From Paraburkholderia domus (GTDB lineage Bacteria; Pseudomonadota; Gammaproteobacteria; Burkholderiales; Burkholderiaceae): a stretch of DNA of 64,000 bases. The stretch spans positions 1-64,000 of the forward strand of contig NZ_CAJNAT010000025.1 of assembly GCF_905220705.1 (NCBI RefSeq), in the 5' to 3' direction. The stretch's first letter is position 1; every line of letters begins with the position of its first letter. The notes under the pieces were generated by a model that did not search any database, was not told the DNA's origin, and saw nothing but the letters and a program-made list of their open reading frames with translations. Positions 36,010 through 46,335 of the stretch are shown here, one piece after another. Both the position numbers and the translations under genes were made by a program.

Positions 36010-37047
36010 ATGAATCAGCGCACATTGCCGCCCCACCTGGCCGCCGCAGCCGCAGCCGAATCGCGCTCCGCCATCTCCACGAGCCGCTTCAGCACGCATG
36101 CGCTCGCAGCCGGGGAACAGTTTCTGGCGTGGCGCCAGCGCGTGGGGCATGTGGTCGACGCGCCGCCGTCGAAGGAGCAGATCGCCGGGGGATTTCGCGG
36201 TGAGATCGATCTATATGCAGTCGGCGGAATGGTGTTTACGGACTGCAGCACGCAAGCGCTGCGGCTGGAACGGTCGGTCGCGCGCGTTTCCACAGACTCG
36301 CGGCGCGATTACGTCTTTCAACTGTTCGTGGAAGGCGAAATCGGCCATGTGACGGGCATGCACAAGAAACGCAGCGCGCCGGCTTCGGTGCAGGGCATCG
36401 TCGCGTTCGACCTGAACCAGCCGTTCCGGGCTGAACGGCCCGAATGCCGGCTTCTGAGCCTGTTCGTACCGTCCGCGATCGTGGACGAGGAACTGCGCGA
36501 CGGCGCGGCGATTCACGGCAGGATTGTCCAGCAGGGTTCGCCGCTGACCGGCCTCGTGCTGGATCACCTCTCAGCAGTCGCCCGGGAAATCCCCACGCTC
36601 GACCCCGCCGCCGCGACGGAGGCACTCCATGCCGGCGCCCAACTGCTGGTCGCCGCCTTCCGCAAGGAGGCGCGTCTGACCGGCACGGGCCGCGCGGCGA
36701 TACAGGCTGCCGTGATGGGACAGGTGCGGCGCTACATCGAAGCCAACCTGCATCAGAGCGACCTCACGCCGACCAGCGTGGTTCAGGCGTTACAACTGAA
36801 ACGCGCGACCATCTATCGCTGGTTCGAGCACGACGGCGGGCTCGGCGCTTACATCCGCAATCGCCGGTTGCGGGAAGCGGCGGACGAACTAGTCCGTTTC
36901 CCGCATCTTCAGGTGACGGAAATCGCCTATGGACTGGGTTTCCAGAGCGCGTCCGATTTCACCCGCGCATTTCGCCGCACCTTCGACATGAGCCCGCAGG
37001 ACATGCGGGTGCGCGCGTGGGATCTGCGGCAGCACAACGCGGAGTAA
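36010..37047 (+). CDS. AraC-family transcriptional regulator
   Basis: The 345-aa protein has an N-terminal AraC-binding-like domain (FSTHALAAGEQFLAWRQRVGHV...) and a C-terminal double HTH. HTH1 is LTPTSVVQALQLKRATIYRWFEHDGGLGAYIRNRRLREA and HTH2 is VTEIAYGLGFQSASDFTRAFRRTFDMSPQDMR. It converges on the MHS transporter gene, 26 bp apart, and may regulate it. An 11-bp tandem repeat covers the stop codon. Confidence 0.87.
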   Translation: MNQRTLPPHLAAAAAAESRSAISTSRFSTHALAAGEQFLAWRQRVGHVVDAPPSKEQIAGGFRGEIDLYAVGGMVFTDCSTQALRLERSVARVSTDSRRDYVFQLFVEGEIGHVTGMHKKRSAPASVQGIVAFDLNQPFRAERPECRLLSLFVPSAIVDEELRDGAAIHGRIVQQGSPLTGLVLDHLSAVAREIPTLDPAAATEALHAGAQLLVAAFRKEARLTGTGRAAIQAAVMGQVRRYIEANLHQSDLTPTSVVQALQLKRATIYRWFEHDGGLGAYIRNRRLREAADELVRFPHLQVTEIAYGLGFQSASDFTRAFRRTFDMSPQDMRVRAWDLRQHNAE

Positions 37048-37076
37048 GCGCGGGGTAAGCGCGCGGTAAGCGTTTA
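37044..37076. repeat. Three tandem 11-bp repeats over the araC-type stop codon
   Basis: Units starting at 37044, 37055 and 37066 share GTAAGCG. Each contains a TAA, and because the period is 11 the three stops fall in three different frames. It may have arisen by slippage. Confidence 0.5.
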
Positions 37077-38435
37077 AGCCGGCGGCTGCGAAACACCGGC
37101 AACGCGCGCATCCCTCGCATCTGCCTCGGGAGCATCTGCCTCGGGAAATGCCATCAACGCGACGAGCGTGAGCAGGGTCGCGGCCATCAGATACCACGCC
37201 GGAACCATCGGATCGCCCGTTACGTTGATCAGCCACGTCACGAGGAACGGCGAAAATCCGCCGAACAGAACAACGCCGAAGCTGTAAATCACCGCAAGCC
37301 CGGCCGCGCGCCGATGCACTGGCAACGCTTCCATCATCAGCACGGAACTCGGACCGGCGTTGTTGACTGCAAGCGCCACGTACGCCGTGATGATGACGAG
37401 CGCGGCAACGTCGCCCACACCGTGGGTCAGCGCCCAGAATGCCGGCCAGGCGGCCGCCAGCGACGCCACAAGCGCCGCGTACTGCAGCGTCTTGCGACTC
37501 GCGAAGCGGTCGGCCGCGCGCGCCACGAGTGGCGTCACCACGAGAATCACAAGGCCTGACAGGCAGGCCGTCAACAGGCTGATCGCGGCCGGCCGATGCA
37601 GCGTACGAACCAGGTAGGCCGGCATATAGAAGACGGTGAGGTAAATGCCCACCGAAGGCGCCGCCATCATCAGGAGGCCGCAGACGAACGGACGTGGGTA
37701 TTCTGTGAACATGCGCCTCGGGCTGAGCCGCGCACGCTGCAGCGGCTCGGCCACCGGCATCCGGCGACGCAAATACCAGCCGACCGGTCCGATCAGGCCG
37801 CCCAGCACGAACGGAATGCGCCATCCCCAGTCATGCATGGCAGCCGGCGACAACAGCGCCGTCGTGCCCGCCCCGACCAGCGCGGCGGCGAAGGCGGCCG
37901 CGCCCTGGCTCGCACCGCGCCAGCTCACCATGAAACAGCGATGCCGGTAGGCGACTGACTCCATCAGCGAAGCCGACGCCGGCCCGATCTCCCCGCCTGC
38001 CGCGAGTCCCTGCATCAGGCGCGCGAGCACCATCAACACCGTCGCGGCAGGGCCGATCGACGCATAGCCCGGCAGGCACGCGATCAGCCATGTGCCTAGC
38101 GTCATCAGTGCGAGCGATACCGTGAGGCCGGCTTTGCGGCCGCGGCTGTCGGCGATGTGGCCGATCATGATCGCGCCGAGCGGGCGCATCACGAAACCCG
38201 CGCCGAAGGTGGCGAGCGAGAGTAGCAGCGACGACACGGGATTGCTCGATGGAAAGAACAAATTACCGATGATGACGGCGGAAAAGCTGTAGACAGTGAA
38301 GTCGTACGCCACGAAACCGTTACCGATAACAATTGCCGTGACGATACGCCTGAGTTCGGCGCGGGACGGCTGGGCCGCTTTGTGGGCAGCAGTTTGCGTG
38401 GATTGCGTTTTACGGGGGGACGCTGATGGTTTCAA
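37074..38435 (-). CDS. MFS transporter, metabolite:H+ symporter (MHS) family
   Basis: The 453-aa protein has twelve hydrophobic segments and the MHS pattern: N-terminal VIGNGFVAYDFTVYSFSAVIIGNLFFPSSNPVSSLLLSLATFGAGFVMRPLGAIMIG, loop 2-3 motif HIADSRGRKAGL, and RLMQGLAAGGEIGPASASLME. Relatives (ProP, ShiA, KgtP, CitA) import organic acids or betaine. The substrate cannot be assigned. It is divergent from the ABC ATPase gene at 38692. Confidence 0.85.
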   Translation of the reverse strand: MKPSASPRKTQSTQTAAHKAAQPSRAELRRIVTAIVIGNGFVAYDFTVYSFSAVIIGNLFFPSSNPVSSLLLSLATFGAGFVMRPLGAIMIGHIADSRGRKAGLTVSLALMTLGTWLIACLPGYASIGPAATVLMVLARLMQGLAAGGEIGPASASLMESVAYRHRCFMVSWRGASQGAAAFAAALVGAGTTALLSPAAMHDWGWRIPFVLGGLIGPVGWYLRRRMPVAEPLQRARLSPRRMFTEYPRPFVCGLLMMAAPSVGIYLTVFYMPAYLVRTLHRPAAISLLTACLSGLVILVVTPLVARAADRFASRKTLQYAALVASLAAAWPAFWALTHGVGDVAALVIITAYVALAVNNAGPSSVLMMEALPVHRRAAGLAVIYSFGVVLFGGFSPFLVTWLINVTGDPMVPAWYLMAATLLTLVALMAFPEADAPEADARDARVAGVSQPPA

Positions 38436-38691
38436 TAGATTGACAGAATCGAGGTAAAGCTCTTTTCTTTAACGGCGCCAGGATGCGCAACTTTACACTC
38501 GCAAGCAGATGTTCGCGTGGCGGGTGGTGTGAGGGTGGTGTCATTGCCGGACGCCGGGAGCGCACCCGAGCGCGCTGCTACACTTGCACACCGCCAACTT
38601 GCCGAAGAATCCTCGCCGCCCGGCATCGTGCTGATCGCAGTCTGCGTGAGCGTCGCGCGGCACATTCTTCGGCTGACACACTCCGCACTCC

Positions 38692-39315
38692 ATGCTTCGA
38701 TTCGAGAACCTCAGCAAGCGCTATAGCGAACGCACCATCTTTCAGGGATTGCATTACGACACGGCTGCAGGATGCGTGGCGCTCAACGATGAATCCGGCA
38801 GCGGCAAGTCGACCTTGCTTGGCATCCTCGCCGGCACGATCGAACCCGACGCCGGCGAAGTCTGGCTCGGCGGTCATTCGCTGCGCACTGCGCCGCTCGA
38901 GGCGAAATCCGTGCTCACGTATGTGCCCGAAGACTGCATGACGTATCCGGACCAGACCGGTCGTGATTATCTGAATCGTGTGGCGTCGGAGAGAAAGACA
39001 ACGGTCGGCAGCGACGCGCTCGAGCTTGCCAGGCGCTTCGGACTCGAACCGCATCTCGACAAGCGCTTCGAGCAGATGTCGTTTGGCACACGCAAGAAAA
39101 TCTTCCTGACCGGGGCCGTACTAGGCGAGACGAAAGTCGTGATCGCGGATGAACCGGTCGGTGGACTCGACGCCTCGGCGCGCGGGGTTCTGGTCGACCT
39201 GTTCAGAACGCTGGCCGCAACCCGCACAGTCCTTTTCTCAAGCTACGACACCGCCTTCACACAAGCTTGCGAGGCGAGAACCATCGGCTTTGCGGATCTG
39301 GGTGCGCGCGGCTAG
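38692..39315 (+). CDS. Stand-alone ABC transporter ATP-binding protein
   Basis: The 207-aa ATPase has Walker A NDESGSGKST (unusual Asn-Asp-Glu in place of GPNG/GxN), Walker B VVIADEPVGGLD and a degenerate signature MSFGTRKK. No permease or binding protein gene adjoins. The start ATG has no good ribosome binding site. It may serve a transporter encoded elsewhere, or be a remnant, but the frame is intact. Confidence 0.75.
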   Translation: MLRFENLSKRYSERTIFQGLHYDTAAGCVALNDESGSGKSTLLGILAGTIEPDAGEVWLGGHSLRTAPLEAKSVLTYVPEDCMTYPDQTGRDYLNRVASERKTTVGSDALELARRFGLEPHLDKRFEQMSFGTRKKIFLTGAVLGETKVVIADEPVGGLDASARGVLVDLFRTLAATRTVLFSSYDTAFTQACEARTIGFADLGARG

Positions 39316-39570
39316 AAGATTTCCGCGCGACGCGGTCTTGCGCAAGCCACAATCTTTCGATTCCATGACGACATCATCCCCGGGTATCGTCCACTGGCAC
39401 AGCGCGCAAAACTGCCCTACATTTTCGTAGTCGGTTGCCAATGATCGCAGCAGCGGTCGCTGATTGTCATTCGCCTTGGGCCCGGGCCACTGCGGCGCCA
39501 AACCGTCGAACTGTCGAACTGTCGAAAACGGCTTTCACGCCGGCAGCGTCTGACCAGGTTTGGAGGGGAC

Positions 39571-41544
39571 ATGGCCGTCTTCGCTAACTTTTGGCGTTTG
39601 ATTGTCGGCAAGCCGCTGGATCCGCTCGATCCCCGGACTCGCCACGCGATCGCTGTCACGCCACTGCTGGCCTGGGTAGGCCTCGGTGCCGACGGGCTGT
39701 CATCGTCATGCTACGGGCCAGAAGAAGCCTTCCTGGCGCTCGGCCAACACACCTCACTTGCATTGTTTCTCGCCGTGGCTACCGCTGCGACGGTCTTCAT
39801 CATCGCGCTCGGGTATAACCAGGTCATCCAGCTGTTTCCTACGGGTGGCGGCGGCTATCGCGTCGCGACAGCGTTACTTGGCCCGCACCCTGGCTTGGTT
39901 TCCGGCGCCGCGCTGCTGGTCGATTACGTGCTGACCATCGCCACGTCGCTCGCAAGCGGCGTCGATGCATTCTTCAGCTTGCTGCCGGTGAGCGCGCAGG
40001 CCGTCAAGCTCACAACCGAACTCACGCTCATCGTCCTGATGACAGGTCTCAACTTTCGCGGCATGCGCGAGTCGATCATGGTGTTGCTGCCGATCTTCCT
40101 CGGCTTCGTAGTGCTGCATCTCGGCCTGATCGTGTACGGCGTAGCAGTGCATGGCGATCACCTGGCCGCCGTCGTGCCGGGCGCCATCGGCGAAGCACGC
40201 GGCATGTCGCACGCTGTCGGCCCTCTCGTGGTGGCGGCGTTGCTCATGCGGGCGTTTTCGCTGGGCGGCGGCACGTACACGGGCCTCGAAGCCGTGTCGA
40301 ACAACGTCAACATGCTGGCTGAACCGCGCGTACCGAACGGCAGGACGACGATGTTTTATATGTCCACGTCGCTCGCGTTCACGGCCGGCGGCATCATCCT
40401 GCTGTACATGTTGTGGCACGCCCAGGCGGTGGAAGGTCAGACGCTCAATGCGGTGGTATTCGGCAGCGTCATCGATCATCTCGGGCTCGGCTCGGCGTTC
40501 GCAAGGCATGCGGTGCTTGCCGCCGTGCTGGCCTTCGAGGCAGGTCTGCTACTGGTGGGCGCACAGACCGGCTTTCTGGACGGGCCAGCCGTGCTGTCGA
40601 ACATGGCGTCGGATTCGTGGGTGCCGCGTCATTTCCGCGATCTGTCCGCGCGCCTGGTCAGACAGAACGGCATCGTCGTAATGGGGCTCGCAAGCCTTGC
40701 CATTCTCATCTGGACGCACGGCGACGTGTCGATCCTGGTGGTGCTGTACAGCATCAATGTTTTTCTGACCTTCAGCCTCTCCCTGCTCGGCCTGTGCATT
40801 TACTGGTGGCGCCATCGCAGTGACGGCGAAAACTGGCTGACGCACTTTGCGCTATCCGCGCTTGGGCTGTCGGTCACCAGCACCGTGCTGGTGATTACGC
40901 TGATCGAAAAATTTACGGCGGGCGGCTGGCTCACCGTACTGGTGACCGGCGCGGTGGTGGCGCTGTGCTTCGCCATCAAACGGCATTACAGCGAAACCCG
41001 CACACTGATAGCGAAGGAGGACGCACTCTTTGCCGGCGCGCCGCCCGCGGTCGGCGACATGGAGACGCCCCTCAAACCGGACCCGTCCCAGCCGACCGCT
41101 ATTCTGCTCGTCGGCAAACACCGCGGGGCCAGCATGCATGCGCTGTTGTGGGTGAACCGCCTGTTTCCCGACCATTTCAAGAATGTGATATTTCTCGCGG
41201 TCGGTGAAGTGGACGCGCAAAGCTACGAAGGCACGGAGCACCTGGAGCAATTGCGGCAAACGATTTCAGCATCGCTCGACTATTACGTTGCGTTCTGCCG
41301 CCGGCATGGCATAGCTGCCGAATACCGGATCGATTTTGGCACCGACCCCGTCGACGAATTCATCAAGCTGGCCGGGGCTACGATGGAGGAATTTCCGAAC
41401 AGCGTTTGCTTCGCCAGCAAACTGATTTTCAAACGGGTGAATATCCTGACCCGATGGCTGCACAATCACACGCCACTGGAAATTCAAACGCGTCTGCATC
41501 AGGAAGGCAAACAGATGGTGCTGCTGCCGATGAACGTGGGGTGA
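39571..41544 (+). CDS. APC-superfamily permease, KimA-like potassium importer
   Basis: A 657-aa protein with about twelve membrane spans followed by a cytoplasmic domain of about 190 residues. Segments correspond to B. subtilis KimA (recalled): F-x-LIVGKPLDPLD at the start, GADGLSSSCYG, FPTGGGGYRVATALLGPHPGLVSGAALLVDYVLTIATSLASG and RAFSLGGGTYTGLEAVSNN. KimA imports K+ with H+. The location beside kdp genes supports a potassium role (inference). The C-terminal part (ILLVGKHRGASMHALLWVNRLFP...) looks universal-stress-protein-like. GGAGGGG precedes the ATG. It converges with the usp gene, leaving 1 bp between stops. Confidence 0.75.
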   Translation: MAVFANFWRLIVGKPLDPLDPRTRHAIAVTPLLAWVGLGADGLSSSCYGPEEAFLALGQHTSLALFLAVATAATVFIIALGYNQVIQLFPTGGGGYRVATALLGPHPGLVSGAALLVDYVLTIATSLASGVDAFFSLLPVSAQAVKLTTELTLIVLMTGLNFRGMRESIMVLLPIFLGFVVLHLGLIVYGVAVHGDHLAAVVPGAIGEARGMSHAVGPLVVAALLMRAFSLGGGTYTGLEAVSNNVNMLAEPRVPNGRTTMFYMSTSLAFTAGGIILLYMLWHAQAVEGQTLNAVVFGSVIDHLGLGSAFARHAVLAAVLAFEAGLLLVGAQTGFLDGPAVLSNMASDSWVPRHFRDLSARLVRQNGIVVMGLASLAILIWTHGDVSILVVLYSINVFLTFSLSLLGLCIYWWRHRSDGENWLTHFALSALGLSVTSTVLVITLIEKFTAGGWLTVLVTGAVVALCFAIKRHYSETRTLIAKEDALFAGAPPAVGDMETPLKPDPSQPTAILLVGKHRGASMHALLWVNRLFPDHFKNVIFLAVGEVDAQSYEGTEHLEQLRQTISASLDYYVAFCRRHGIAAEYRIDFGTDPVDEFIKLAGATMEEFPNSVCFASKLIFKRVNILTRWLHNHTPLEIQTRLHQEGKQMVLLPMNVG

Positions 41545-41545
41545 T

Positions 41546-41962
41546 TCAGTGAACCATCGTCACGGGCGTAACCGTGCGCCTTGACAGCGAGGCTAGCATG
41601 GCGAGTCTGCGGAAAAAGCCCATATGGCTGGCATCGATCACCATGACGTCGGGCTGGGTGGTCGCCGCGTAGTCAGCGATCGCTTTCGTACGATGGCCGA
41701 ATACCCGTTTCCAGTGGTACGGCACGCCGGCTTCTTCGAGAACGGTGCGGACTTCGATCAACGCCTTCAGCATGGCCTGTTTTTCCTGGCGCACCAATGC
41801 GCTTCGACTATGGAAGGCTGCCGCGCGCCCCTGATCGACGGGCTCGAGCACTTCCAGCAAGTCGACTTCGGTGATGCCGCGTTCCAGAAACATGAACGCC
41901 GCGTAGCGCGCGGCTTCTATCGCGCCGCCGTGGTCGAGAACAGGGATCAGCATTCGTATCAT
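41546..41962 (-). CDS. Universal stress protein family
   Basis: The 138-aa cytoplasmic protein has the Usp fold pattern: MIRMLIPVLDHGGAIEAARYAAFMF at the start and TQPDVMVIDASHMGFFRRLAMLASLSRRTVTPVTMVH at the end. The usual GxxGx9GS nucleotide motif is not clear. The ATG at 41962 has GGAG 6 nt upstream, and the frame start further out is not used. Its upstream region carries a motif shared with the kdp operon (42009-42032). Usp domains are known in potassium sensing (KdpD binds UspC in E. coli). Confidence 0.82.
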   Translation of the reverse strand: MIRMLIPVLDHGGAIEAARYAAFMFLERGITEVDLLEVLEPVDQGRAAAFHSRSALVRQEKQAMLKALIEVRTVLEEAGVPYHWKRVFGHRTKAIADYAATTQPDVMVIDASHMGFFRRLAMLASLSRRTVTPVTMVH

Positions 41963-42008
41963 TGAGAACTCCGGGCGGTTACCTTGTACTTCAAGCTTAG
42001 CCAATGTG

Positions 42009-42032
42009 GCGTTAATGTCGCGTAAAAATCGA
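42009..42032 (-). promoter_or_regulatory. Candidate regulatory motif shared with kdp upstream region
   Basis: GCGTTAAT at 42009-42016 and CGTAAAAATCGA at 42021-42032, 47-70 bp before the usp start. The same two half-sites occur upstream of the kdp run (48399-48431), with 10 bp more spacing, one helical turn. Confidence 0.45.
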
Positions 42033-42083
42033 CTGCATTGTTTGACAGCGCACGGATGAATTCCACGGCGGCGCAAAGCAGCG

Positions 42084-42410
42084 TCACGATGCCTGTATTG
42101 CAGCGGGATTCAGCTCGATATGCAAAATCACCAGCCACCGCTTCGGGCAATCCTCGGCAATCTGCAGACCCGGCGTCCTGTCGCCGCTCTTCTTCACGAA
42201 ACCCTTCTCACGCGCGAACCCGAACGCACGCCGTGCATCGGATTGCAGCCACAGGGTCAGCAGCCCGCATGTCACGCAACTGAAAAGCCAGATCGTGTCA
42301 TGCGGCACCGCTGCATCAAGTTGCTGCGCGACGTACGTAAAAATAGTCGTGAGAACCTGATTGGTGATGAAGGCGATGGCAACGACCTTGCACATCCCTC
42401 TAAACATCAT
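42084..42410 (-). CDS. Hypothetical small membrane protein
   Basis: About 108 aa with two hydrophobic segments (KVVAIAFITNQVLTTIFTYVAQ and IWLFSCVTCGLLTLWLQ) and a hydrophilic C-terminus. No family recognised. The start is uncertain: ATG codons at 42410 and 42407, or Met at 42395, lack a clear ribosome binding site. It is in the same direction as the usp gene. Confidence 0.45.
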   Translation of the reverse strand: MMFRGMCKVVAIAFITNQVLTTIFTYVAQQLDAAVPHDTIWLFSCVTCGLLTLWLQSDARRAFGFAREKGFVKKSGDRTPGLQIAEDCPKRWLVILHIELNPAAIQAS

Positions 42411-42437
42411 GGCGGATCTTGATGGGGCCATGGAATC

Positions 42438-42653
42438 TCAAACCCCGAGCATGCGGCGCGCTTCGGCCTCGGCCAATGCCAGCGCTTCGCTTGAATCACG
42501 CATCGGCCGGCCGCAGCCACGTCCGGTAACCTGCTGGATCTGCCTGTCATGCCGGGTGGTCGTCACGCGCAGTGCGCCTTTGAACATGTTGCCCGGTGCG
42601 GGAAATACGCAAGCCTCGACGGTCACGTTTCCCTTCGTTTGTTTGAAAGCCAT
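42438..42653 (-). CDS. Hypothetical small protein
   Basis: A 71-aa hydrophilic protein (MAFKQTKGNVTVEACVFPA...). GGAGGG lies just before the ATG at 42653. The N-terminal half has beta-strand alternation and the C-terminal half ends in a helix. Function is unknown. It is 27 bp before the next hypothetical gene. Confidence 0.5.
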   Translation of the reverse strand: MAFKQTKGNVTVEACVFPAPGNMFKGALRVTTTRHDRQIQQVTGRGCGRPMRDSSEALALAEAEARRMLGV

Positions 42654-42770
42654 ACACCCTCCAGCCAATCACAGATCTTTTTACGGCGGAACGCCAGCCT
42701 CAAACTCTACGGACGACGCCATAAAGGCCGGGAAACGATTACGGCCGACGATATAAAAATCCTGTGAAAT

Positions 42771-43469
42771 TCACCGCACGCCGACCAGCCGGTAGCCCAC
42801 GCCGGCTTCGGTGACGATGTGCTCAGGATGTGCCGGATCGCGTTCGAGCTTGTGGCGCAGATGCCCCATGTAGATTCGCAGATAGTGGTGGTTGCCGGTT
42901 TGCAAGGGGCCCCATACCTCGCCGAGCAGCTGCTCATGCGTCAAGACGCGCCCCGGATGGCGCACCAGCGCGGAGAGAAGACGATATTCGGTGGGGCTGA
43001 GATGAACGATCCGGCTGCCGCGCTCGACCCTGCGCTCGCCGAGATCGATCGTGACAAGGCCGAATTGAACCCGAGGCACGCCGACCCTGTCGCCGTTGGC
43101 CTGCCTGCGCAAATGCGCACGGATCCGCGCGCTAAGCTCGGGTAAGCCGAATGGTTTGGTGAGGTAATCGTCGGCACCTGCATCGAGCGCGGCAACCTTG
43201 TCTTCCTCACGGCTTCGCGCCGACAGCACGATCACCGGCATCGCGGACCAGCCACGCAACTCGCGGATCACCTCGATACCGTCCATGTCGGGCAAACTCA
43301 GGTCGACGATGGCGAGATCCGCCAGCCGCGTCGCAGCCTGCGCAAGGCCCTGTGCGCCAGTCTGCGCTTCGAAGACACTCATGCCGGCCGCTTCAAGGCT
43401 TGTACGAACGAAGCGGCGGATGGCTTTGTCAGCGTCGATCACAACGACTTTTACGGTGGGATCGCTCAT
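42771..43469 (-). CDS. kdpE: KdpE response regulator (OmpR family)
   Basis: The 232-aa protein has a receiver domain with Asp56 in LAIVDLSLPDMDG and the conserved Lys of YLTKPFGLPEL. A winged helix of the OmpR type (LSPTEYRLLSALVRHPGRVLTHEQLLGEVWG...LRIYMGHLRHKLE) follows. Its sequence style and place next to kdpC identify KdpE, the activator of kdp transcription at low K+. The ATG at 43469 (MSDPTVKVVVIDAD) fits the family start. The cognate sensor kinase KdpD is not encoded next to it: 117 bp separate kdpE from kdpC. Confidence 0.9.
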   Translation of the reverse strand: MSDPTVKVVVIDADKAIRRFVRTSLEAAGMSVFEAQTGAQGLAQAATRLADLAIVDLSLPDMDGIEVIRELRGWSAMPVIVLSARSREEDKVAALDAGADDYLTKPFGLPELSARIRAHLRRQANGDRVGVPRVQFGLVTIDLGERRVERGSRIVHLSPTEYRLLSALVRHPGRVLTHEQLLGEVWGPLQTGNHHYLRIYMGHLRHKLERDPAHPEHIVTEAGVGYRLVGVR

Positions 43470-43586
43470 GAATGTGCCACGTCGGCAGCACCCCGTTGAG
43501 GTAGCGGCCAACGTCCGGGCGGGGTCTCCATAGATTATCGGACCAGCAGCGCGCGTCATGCGCGCGCCGGCAAAGCAACAACGGGT

Positions 43587-44177
43587 TCAATGCATCGGCT
43601 TGAGATCGTCCAGAGCCAGGTTGAGCTTCAGCACATTCACGCGTGCCTCGCCGAAGATGCCGAACTGCCGCCCCGACGTATTACGCGCGACAAGATCGGT
43701 CACCTGATCGATCGGCAGGCCGCGAGCCTTCGCCACACGCGCTGCCTGATAGGCGGCAGCCGCCGGACTGATCTCGGGGTCGAGGCCGCTGCCTGACGAC
43801 GTCACCAGATCCACCGGCACCGGTTGCGACATGTCGTTACCCGCCGCTTTCAACGCGTCGAGACGGCCTTTGATTTCGTCGGCAAGCGCGGGATTGGTCG
43901 GGCCGAGGTTCGAACCACCCGAGTTCTGCGCGTTATAGGGCTGCGGCGTGGTGGCCGACAGGCGCCCCCAGAAATAGTACGGCGCATCGAACTGCTGGCC
44001 GATCAGCGCGGAGCCGGCCACCTTACCGTTCCGCTCGAGCAGACTGCCGTTCGCTTGTGCCGCGAAAGCGGCATGACCGATTCCGGTCACGACGATCGGA
44101 TAGATCACCCCGGTGATCACGGTCATCAGGATAAACAGGACAAGTAGTGGTCGAAGCAGCGTTTTCATGATGTTCAC
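43587..44177 (-). CDS. kdpC: Potassium-transporting ATPase subunit C
   Basis: The 196-aa protein has one N-terminal membrane span (LLRPLLVLFILMTVITGVIYPIVVTGI) and the conserved GSALIGQQFDAPYYFWGRLSAT, SSGSGLDPEISPAAAAYQAARVAKARG and GRQFGIFGEARVNVLKLNLAL motifs of KdpC. It stabilises nucleotide binding in the KdpFABC pump. It starts 9 bp after kdpB. Confidence 0.96.
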   Translation of the reverse strand: MNIMKTLLRPLLVLFILMTVITGVIYPIVVTGIGHAAFAAQANGSLLERNGKVAGSALIGQQFDAPYYFWGRLSATTPQPYNAQNSGGSNLGPTNPALADEIKGRLDALKAAGNDMSQPVPVDLVTSSGSGLDPEISPAAAAYQAARVAKARGLPIDQVTDLVARNTSGRQFGIFGEARVNVLKLNLALDDLKPMH

Positions 44178-44186
44178 TCTATTGGG

Positions 44187-46322
<2,136 letters not shown>

Positions 46323-46335
46323 GCTGTCCTCTCAG

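Noticed and set aside
43470..43586. Possible kdpD remnant between kdpC and kdpE
   Set aside because: I translated this gap in the sense frames and found no histidine-kinase or Usp signature; it is too short to judge.
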